DNA from: Chthoniobacterales bacterium
GTDB lineage: Bacteria; Verrucomicrobiota; Verrucomicrobiia; Chthoniobacterales; UBA6821
Length of the DNA: 10,046 nucleotides
NCBI GenBank assembly: GCA_021733705.1
Contig: JAIPKF010000042.1
Location: forward strand, 1 to 10,046
Direction of reading: 5' to 3'
Shown: positions 5,969 through 10,046 of the stretch, one piece after another
Layout: each line of letters starts with the position of its first letter
How positions within the stretch are numbered: the first letter of the stretch is position 1
The notes under the pieces: model-generated
The model's database searches: none
What the model was told of the DNA's origin: nothing
What the model saw: only the letters and a program-made list of their open reading frames with translations
Position numbers and translations under genes: made by a program

Positions 5969-6883
5969 ATGGCTAATACTCGCGATATTCGACGACGGAT
6001 TAAGTCGGTCAAAAACACCTCTCAAATCACGAAGGCGATGGAGATGGTTGCAGCATCGAAAATGCGTCGAGCACAGCAAGCAGCCATCGCTGGGCGCCCT
6101 TATTCAGAAGTGATCAACGAGGTACTCGTCTCTTTGCGTGATCGCGTGGATAAAGAATCCCACCCTCTTCTAGCACAAAGAGAAGTCCACAAAACATTAG
6201 TCGTTTTGCTTACTTCTGACAAAGGACTCTGTGGAGCTCTTAACACTAATGTACTGCGTGATGCAACATTACTAAACCCCTCCTCCACGCTTTTCGTCGC
6301 TGTAGGCCGAAAAGGTGCTTCCTTCCTAGCTCGTACAGGACGTCAGATGATTGCTGACTTTACTCTTCCGGATAATCCATCTTTTTTACAAACCAAACCG
6401 ATCTCAAAATTTTGTTTGGATCAATTTCTTTCTGGAGCCGTGGATCAAGTAAACATCCTCTATCCAAAATTTATTAATACCTTGGTACAACGCCCAGTGA
6501 ATCTTCAGCTACTCCCTATTAGTATCGAAAAAGCTGATGGTATGGTCCCCTCACCTAATGCTTCCTCCTCGCTAGCACGTCCTATCAAAGCAGAAAAAGA
6601 ATCAGAACAAGAGCTAAGTGAAACAGGAGAATACCTTTTCGAACCGAGTATTGAAAGTGTGCTCAACGCCATCCTTCCTTACTCTTTTCATTTCGAAGTG
6701 TTTCAAAAAATACTTGATGAACGTGCTTCTGAACAAAGTGCTCGTATGGTTGCTATGAAAGCTGCTACTGATAACGCGAAAAACCTGGTCAAAGATCTTA
6801 CTCTAGAATTCAACAAAGCACGTCAAGCAAGTATCACCACAGAACTACTTGAAATCACAACAGCGCAGATGGCTTTGGGTTAG
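5969..6883 (+). CDS. atpG: F1Fo ATP synthase subunit gamma (central rotor shaft)
   Basis: Gamma is the central stalk that turns within the alpha3beta3 head and couples the c-ring to catalysis. The N-terminal coiled-coil helix starts ANTRDIRRRIKSVKNTSQIT and contains the conserved TKAMEMVAASKMRRAQ (21-36). SDKGLCGALN (83-92) is the Rossmann-like core motif. The C-terminal helix is LTLEFNKARQASITTELLEI (277-296), ending TTAQMALG. At 304 aa it is slightly longer than the E. coli protein (287). The excess is a low-complexity, charged stretch at about 187-222 (SPNASSSLARPIKAEKESEQ), where the chain normally passes more directly to YLFEPS. The ATG follows CACAC with no Shine-Dalgarno sequence; spacers of 136 and 134 bp flank it. 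Confidence 0.96.
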   Translation: MANTRDIRRRIKSVKNTSQITKAMEMVAASKMRRAQQAAIAGRPYSEVINEVLVSLRDRVDKESHPLLAQREVHKTLVVLLTSDKGLCGALNTNVLRDATLLNPSSTLFVAVGRKGASFLARTGRQMIADFTLPDNPSFLQTKPISKFCLDQFLSGAVDQVNILYPKFINTLVQRPVNLQLLPISIEKADGMVPSPNASSSLARPIKAEKESEQELSETGEYLFEPSIESVLNAILPYSFHFEVFQKILDERASEQSARMVAMKAATDNAKNLVKDLTLEFNKARQASITTELLEITTAQMALG

Positions 6884-6978
6884 ATATAGTAAAGCACTTC
6901 CTTTTTTAACTTTTTTTTCTGATAGTATATTTCTGAAATTTTAACCTTTGCAAACCAGCCTTTCTTAAAAAATTTAAG

Positions 6979-7017
6979 CTTTCTTTTTAACTCTAACTTC
7001 AACTTTTAACTTCAACT
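6979..7017 (+). promoter_or_regulatory. G-free translational leader of atpD
   Basis: The 39 nt before the atpD ATG contain no G and carry a perfect direct repeat TAACTTCAACT (6994-7004 and 7007-7017), the second copy abutting the ATG. There is no Shine-Dalgarno sequence. Just upstream is a small AT hairpin, CTTAAA-AAA-TTTAAG (6964-6978). The leader resembles those of atpA and atpE. A role in raising initiation is inferred. Confidence 0.45.
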
Positions 7018-8451
7018 ATGTCACTTAATAATATTGGTACAATCGTTCAAATCATCGGACCTGTCGTCGATGCTTCATTTGATCTCAATAATGGACCCCT
7101 TCCCAAAATTTATGATGCCCTTGAAGTGGAACATACGTATGAAGGGGTAGCTACCAAAATAACCCTTGAGGTACAACAACAACTCGGTGAAAACTGGGTT
7201 CGTGCTATTGCGATGTCTTCCACAGAGGGACTCCAGCGTGGATTGCCTGTTAAAGCTCTTGGAAAACCGATTTCTGTGCCTGTAGGTGAAGGAATATTAG
7301 GACGTATTATGAATGTTACGGGAGAGCCCGTTGATGAACGTGGCCCCATCGAGGCAACAAAATATTATGAAATCCACCGTGCAGCTCCAGCTCTTGTTGA
7401 TCAAAGCACCAAATCAGAGGTGCTTGAGACTGGAATTAAAGTAATCGATCTTATTTGCCCTTTTATTAAGGGAGGTAAAGTGGGTGCCTTCGGTGGCGCT
7501 GGTGTTGGCAAAACAGTTGTTATCATGGAACTCATTAATAACATTGCCAAGGGGCATGGTGGTTACTCACTTTTTGCTGGTGTTGGAGAGCGTACTCGTG
7601 AAGGAAATGATCTTTATCATGAAATGAGCGAGGCAGGGGTTATTGTTCAAGAAGAACTCAAAAAATCAAAAGTAGCACTTGTCTATGGTCAAATGAATGA
7701 ACCTCCAGGTGCTCGTCTTCGTGTCGCTCTAAGCGCTCTCTCCATGGCAGAATATTTCCGTGATGAAATGAATCAGGATGTGCTCCTCTTCATCGATAAT
7801 ATTTTCCGTTTTTCACAAGCTGGTGCTGAAGTTTCGGCACTCCTTGGGCGTACTCCTAGTGCAGTAGGTTACCAGCCAACTTTAGCATCTGAAATGGGAG
7901 ACCTACAAGAACGCATTAGTTCGACTAAAAAAGGATCGATCACATCATTCCAAGCAGTCTATGTTCCTGCAGATGATCTTACCGACCCTGCACCAGCAAA
8001 TACTTTTGCTCACTTAGACTCGACTATTGTATTGGAACGCTCGATTGCCGAGTTGGGAATCTATCCTGCAGTTGATCCTCTTGCTTCCACCTCCAAAGCC
8101 CTTGCTGCAGACATTGTAGGAGAAGAGCATTATTCTGTTGCTCTAGGGGTTCAGAAGGTGCTTCAACGTTATAAAGATTTGCAAGATATCATTGCTATCC
8201 TGGGTATGGATGAACTCTCTCCTGAGGATAAACTCACTGTCCATCGTGCTCGTAAAATTCAACGGTTCTTAAGTCAACCGTTCCATGTTGCAGAAATTTT
8301 TACTGGAACTCCTGGTGAGTATGTTTCTGTTTCTGAGACTATCCGTGGCTTTCAGGAAATCTTAGATGGAAAGCATGATGATATTGATGAAGCTGACTTC
8401 TACATGAAAGGAACTATTGATCAAGTGGTGGCCTCTTCTAAGAAAAATTAA
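7018..8451 (+). CDS. atpD: F1Fo ATP synthase subunit beta (catalytic)
   Basis: Beta carries the catalytic ATP sites, three per F1. The 477-aa chain has the N-terminal barrel (about 5-85) and the P-loop GGAGVGKTVV (159-168, K165/T166). GVGERTREGNDLYHEM contains the catalytic glutamate E191 and R192. Walker B is VLLFIDNIFRFSQAG (255-269, D260), and GYQPTLASEMGDLQERI lies at 284-300. The torque-transmitting loop normally written DELSEED is DELSPED here (398-404), with proline at the fifth position. Length and all nucleotide-site residues are standard. The stop codon is three bases before the atpC ATG, implying translational coupling of beta and epsilon. Confidence 0.98.
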   Translation: MSLNNIGTIVQIIGPVVDASFDLNNGPLPKIYDALEVEHTYEGVATKITLEVQQQLGENWVRAIAMSSTEGLQRGLPVKALGKPISVPVGEGILGRIMNVTGEPVDERGPIEATKYYEIHRAAPALVDQSTKSEVLETGIKVIDLICPFIKGGKVGAFGGAGVGKTVVIMELINNIAKGHGGYSLFAGVGERTREGNDLYHEMSEAGVIVQEELKKSKVALVYGQMNEPPGARLRVALSALSMAEYFRDEMNQDVLLFIDNIFRFSQAGAEVSALLGRTPSAVGYQPTLASEMGDLQERISSTKKGSITSFQAVYVPADDLTDPAPANTFAHLDSTIVLERSIAELGIYPAVDPLASTSKALAADIVGEEHYSVALGVQKVLQRYKDLQDIIAILGMDELSPEDKLTVHRARKIQRFLSQPFHVAEIFTGTPGEYVSVSETIRGFQEILDGKHDDIDEADFYMKGTIDQVVASSKKN

Positions 8452-8454
8452 ACT

Positions 8455-8865
8455 ATGGCAACCTTTCATCTTGAAATTGTCACTCCAGAAGCACTCATCT
8501 TCCAAGCAGAAGTAAAGGGCGTTATTGTCCCTGGAATTGAAGGGGAGCTAGGAATCTTACCCCAACATGTTGGTTTAATGACGCAGATTGTCCCTGGAGA
8601 ATTACGAATTCAACAAGAAGGAAAGGAACTTCGTATGGCTGTAGGTGAAGGTTTTTTAGAAGTGCGTCCCGATCGTGTCTCCATCATGACAGAGATGGCT
8701 ATTGATGAAGCAGAGATTGATGAACATGCTGCAGAAAAGGCAGTGGCTCTTGCTGAAAAAGAATTGAAAGATCAAACACTCTCTCATGAAGAGATAGCAC
8801 TGGTCCAGTCATCCTTATTACGTGCTTTAGCAAAACTTCGAGTTAAAAGACGCCATCATAACTAG
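8455..8865 (+). CDS. atpC: F1Fo ATP synthase subunit epsilon
   Basis: Epsilon binds gamma and the c-ring and often inhibits ATP hydrolysis through its C-terminal helices. At 136 aa it is the usual length. Residues 1-85 form the beta-sandwich, with LEIVTPEALIF, the conserved GVIVPGIEGELGILPQHVGLMT and AVGEGFLEVRPDRVSIM. Residues about 88-136 form a helical hairpin (EIDEHAAEKAVALAEKEL, then SSLLRALAKLRVKRR). The IDxxRA ATP-binding motif of Bacillus-type epsilon is only partly matched: IDEHAA lacks the arginine, so ATP sensing of that type is doubtful. It begins three bases after atpD. The following 42-bp spacer contains an A/T palindrome, TTTTTTTAAAAAAAA, but no convincing terminator. Confidence 0.96.
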   Translation: MATFHLEIVTPEALIFQAEVKGVIVPGIEGELGILPQHVGLMTQIVPGELRIQQEGKELRMAVGEGFLEVRPDRVSIMTEMAIDEAEIDEHAAEKAVALAEKELKDQTLSHEEIALVQSSLLRALAKLRVKRRHHN

Positions 8866-8907
8866 CATGTTTTTTTAAAAAAAAGCACAACTTACGTTCA
8901 CCTGAAA

Positions 8908-9360
8908 ATGAATATTTTAGAACAAATAGATTTTGATCTTAAAGAGGCAATGAAGGCCAAAGATGCTTTTAAGCTAGGGACACTTCGAATGGTAAAATCT
9001 GCCCTTAAGTATGCAGCTATTGAAAAAGGAGGAATAACAACTCTTCTCTCCGAAGAGGATTCTTTTACAGTCATTCGCAAGCAGATCAAGCAACGAGAGG
9101 ATTCAGTAATAAGTTTTGAACAAGGAGGTCGCCCTGAACTTGCTGAAAAAGAAAAAACAGAAATTGCAATCCTAAGAGCTTATCTACCTCAAGGCCTTTC
9201 CGATGTTGAATTAGAACTCCTTGTACGCGAGGTGATCGCTGAAGTCGGTGCTACTTCCAAAGCTCAAATGGGTGCAGTGATGAAAGCAGCCCAAGCAAAA
9301 GCTGCAGGACGAGCCGATGGACGTCAGTTGAGTGCACTTGTACAGCGACTATTGACGTAG
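8908..9360 (+). CDS. yqeY: GatB/YqeY-family protein
   Basis: This 150-aa protein matches the YqeY family, which resembles the helical tail domain of the GatB amidotransferase subunit. Recognisable parts are QIDFDLKEAMKAKDAFKLGTLRMVKSALK (6-34), IRKQIKQREDSVISFEQGGRPELAEKE, the LPQGLSDVELE linker and the C-terminal GAVMKAAQAKAAGRADGRQLSALV. Its exact function is not established; tRNA binding or amidotransferase-related roles are assumed from the domain. It lies 42 bp after atpC on the same strand with no strong terminator between, so read-through from the atp operon is plausible. No Shine-Dalgarno sequence is visible. It converges on ispD with only 19 bp between stop codons. Confidence 0.92.
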   Translation: MNILEQIDFDLKEAMKAKDAFKLGTLRMVKSALKYAAIEKGGITTLLSEEDSFTVIRKQIKQREDSVISFEQGGRPELAEKEKTEIAILRAYLPQGLSDVELELLVREVIAEVGATSKAQMGAVMKAAQAKAAGRADGRQLSALVQRLLT

Positions 9361-9379
9361 TTGACAAATGCTTCAGGAT

Positions 9380-10046
9380 TTATTGCGAAGAGTTCTCTAA
9401 GAATGCCTTTACAATCCTGAGATCTTCTTGGTAAGTGACTTTGATATTAGGCTCACGATTCTCAATTAACGTCGTTTTAATCCCATGTGCAAGCAAAGCA
9501 GATACTTCATCGGTGGGAATCCTGAGTGACTTCTTATCTTCATGAATGATACGGAGCACTTCCTTTAACCGAAAGACTTGAGGAGTTTGCATTGACCAAA
9601 GTTGATGACGATCGATTGTTTCTTGGGCATAACCGCTAGCATCGCTGCGATGTAGAGTTTCAGTAACAGGAAGTGCTAAGGCTGCAGCCTCCTTACTATA
9701 AGCTGCTTTGCAGACTCGATCGATCTGATCTTGTGTAATAAGAGGGCGAGCAGCATCGTGAATAGCAACAAAGGCACATGAATCTGATAGAGCGATAAGA
9801 CCACGTTGTACCGATGCATGACGACTCTCTCCCCCTGGAATAATACGAATGATCTCAGAGAGTCTGGGATTTTTTAAAGAATCTATCACTCTTTGAAATT
9901 CCTCCTCCCTATTGGAAGGAACAACAAGGATAATAGAAGAGATTATGGGGGTCTTAACAAATGCCAGCACACTATAGGTAATAAGCGGTCTCCCCAGAAG
10001 AGAAGCCATTAACTTATCACTACCAAAACGAAGACTCGATCCCCCA
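9380..10046 (-). CDS. ispD: 2-C-methyl-D-erythritol 4-phosphate cytidylyltransferase IspD (5' end outside window)
   Basis: IspD attaches CMP from CTP to methylerythritol phosphate, the third step of the MEP isoprenoid pathway. The frame has an ATG at 10009, but it stays open to the window edge. The upstream codons read GGSSLRFGSDK, the glycine-rich CTP-binding loop with its conserved Arg and Lys, so that ATG is internal and the gene is 5'-truncated by the window. Further motifs are AIHDAARPLI (the HDxxRP site), ALPVTETLHR, LWSMQTPQVFR, IPTDEVSALL and NIKVTYQEDLRIVKAFL near the C terminus. About 221 residues are visible, nearly the whole protein. There is no sign of fusion to IspF, because the stop follows directly after the IspD domain. 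Confidence 0.95.
   Translation of the reverse strand, partial: GGSSLRFGSDKLMASLLGRPLITYSVLAFVKTPIISSIILVVPSNREEEFQRVIDSLKNPRLSEIIRIIPGGESRHASVQRGLIALSDSCAFVAIHDAARPLITQDQIDRVCKAAYSKEAAALALPVTETLHRSDASGYAQETIDRHQLWSMQTPQVFRLKEVLRIIHEDKKSLRIPTDEVSALLAHGIKTTLIENREPNIKVTYQEDLRIVKAFLENSSQ

Noticed and set aside
8866..8890. T7/A8 palindrome after atpC as an intrinsic terminator
   Set aside because: The stem is only A-T pairs with almost no loop, and no T-tract follows it on the + strand; not convincing as the operon end.
9389..9398. AGAGTTCTCT palindrome near the ispD 3' end
   Set aside because: Only four pairs, and inside coding sequence; explained by chance.

Overview
The window carries a complete, canonically ordered F1Fo ATP synthase operon on the + strand: atpB-atpE-atpF-atpH-atpA-atpG-atpD-atpC (a, c, b, delta, alpha, gamma, beta, epsilon; 1857-8865). 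A GatB/YqeY-like gene follows in the same direction (8908-9360). Two minus-strand genes bracket this block: ribD (riboflavin biosynthesis, 360-1457), which diverges from the operon, and a 5'-truncated ispD (MEP isoprenoid pathway, 9380 to the right edge), which converges on it.

The organism is a bacterium of moderate GC content with many T-ending codons. The RibD linker has an HQGRAD...LNKYWNHRMQTGLPWV pattern, and the delta subunit is very short (128 aa). Together they suggest Verrucomicrobiota or a neighbouring PVC lineage. This is inference from remembered family features, not a database result.

Left region (1-1856): three copies (A, B, C) of a roughly 181-bp repeat with 18-bp terminal inverted repeats, TAGCCCGCATATTTCATA / TATGAAATATGCGGGCTA, and no coding capacity. 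They look like MITEs or another palindromic mobile repeat. A and B abut tail to tail at one shared TA. B and C lie in opposite orientation on either side of ribD. Between copy C and atpB there is a 180-bp stretch with a weak promoter candidate and no gene.

Operon region: all eight subunits look intact by their motifs. Three features are distinctive. (1) No gene has a visible Shine-Dalgarno sequence; instead the c, alpha and beta genes, which encode the multi-copy subunits, have 33-39 nt leaders with no G at all. (2) The intergenic gaps are unusually long, and atpE-atpF contains a large nested inverted repeat that may tune c-subunit versus downstream expression. (3) Some subunits depart from textbook sequences: a short delta, an alanine-substituted glycine motif in c, GDRATGKT in alpha and DELSPED in beta. 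The c subunit lacks the usual Na+-ligand Gln, so the enzyme is probably H+-coupled.

No tRNA, rRNA, CRISPR array or novel defence-type system was found. The most unusual material is the repeat family around ribD and the untranslated architecture of the atp operon.
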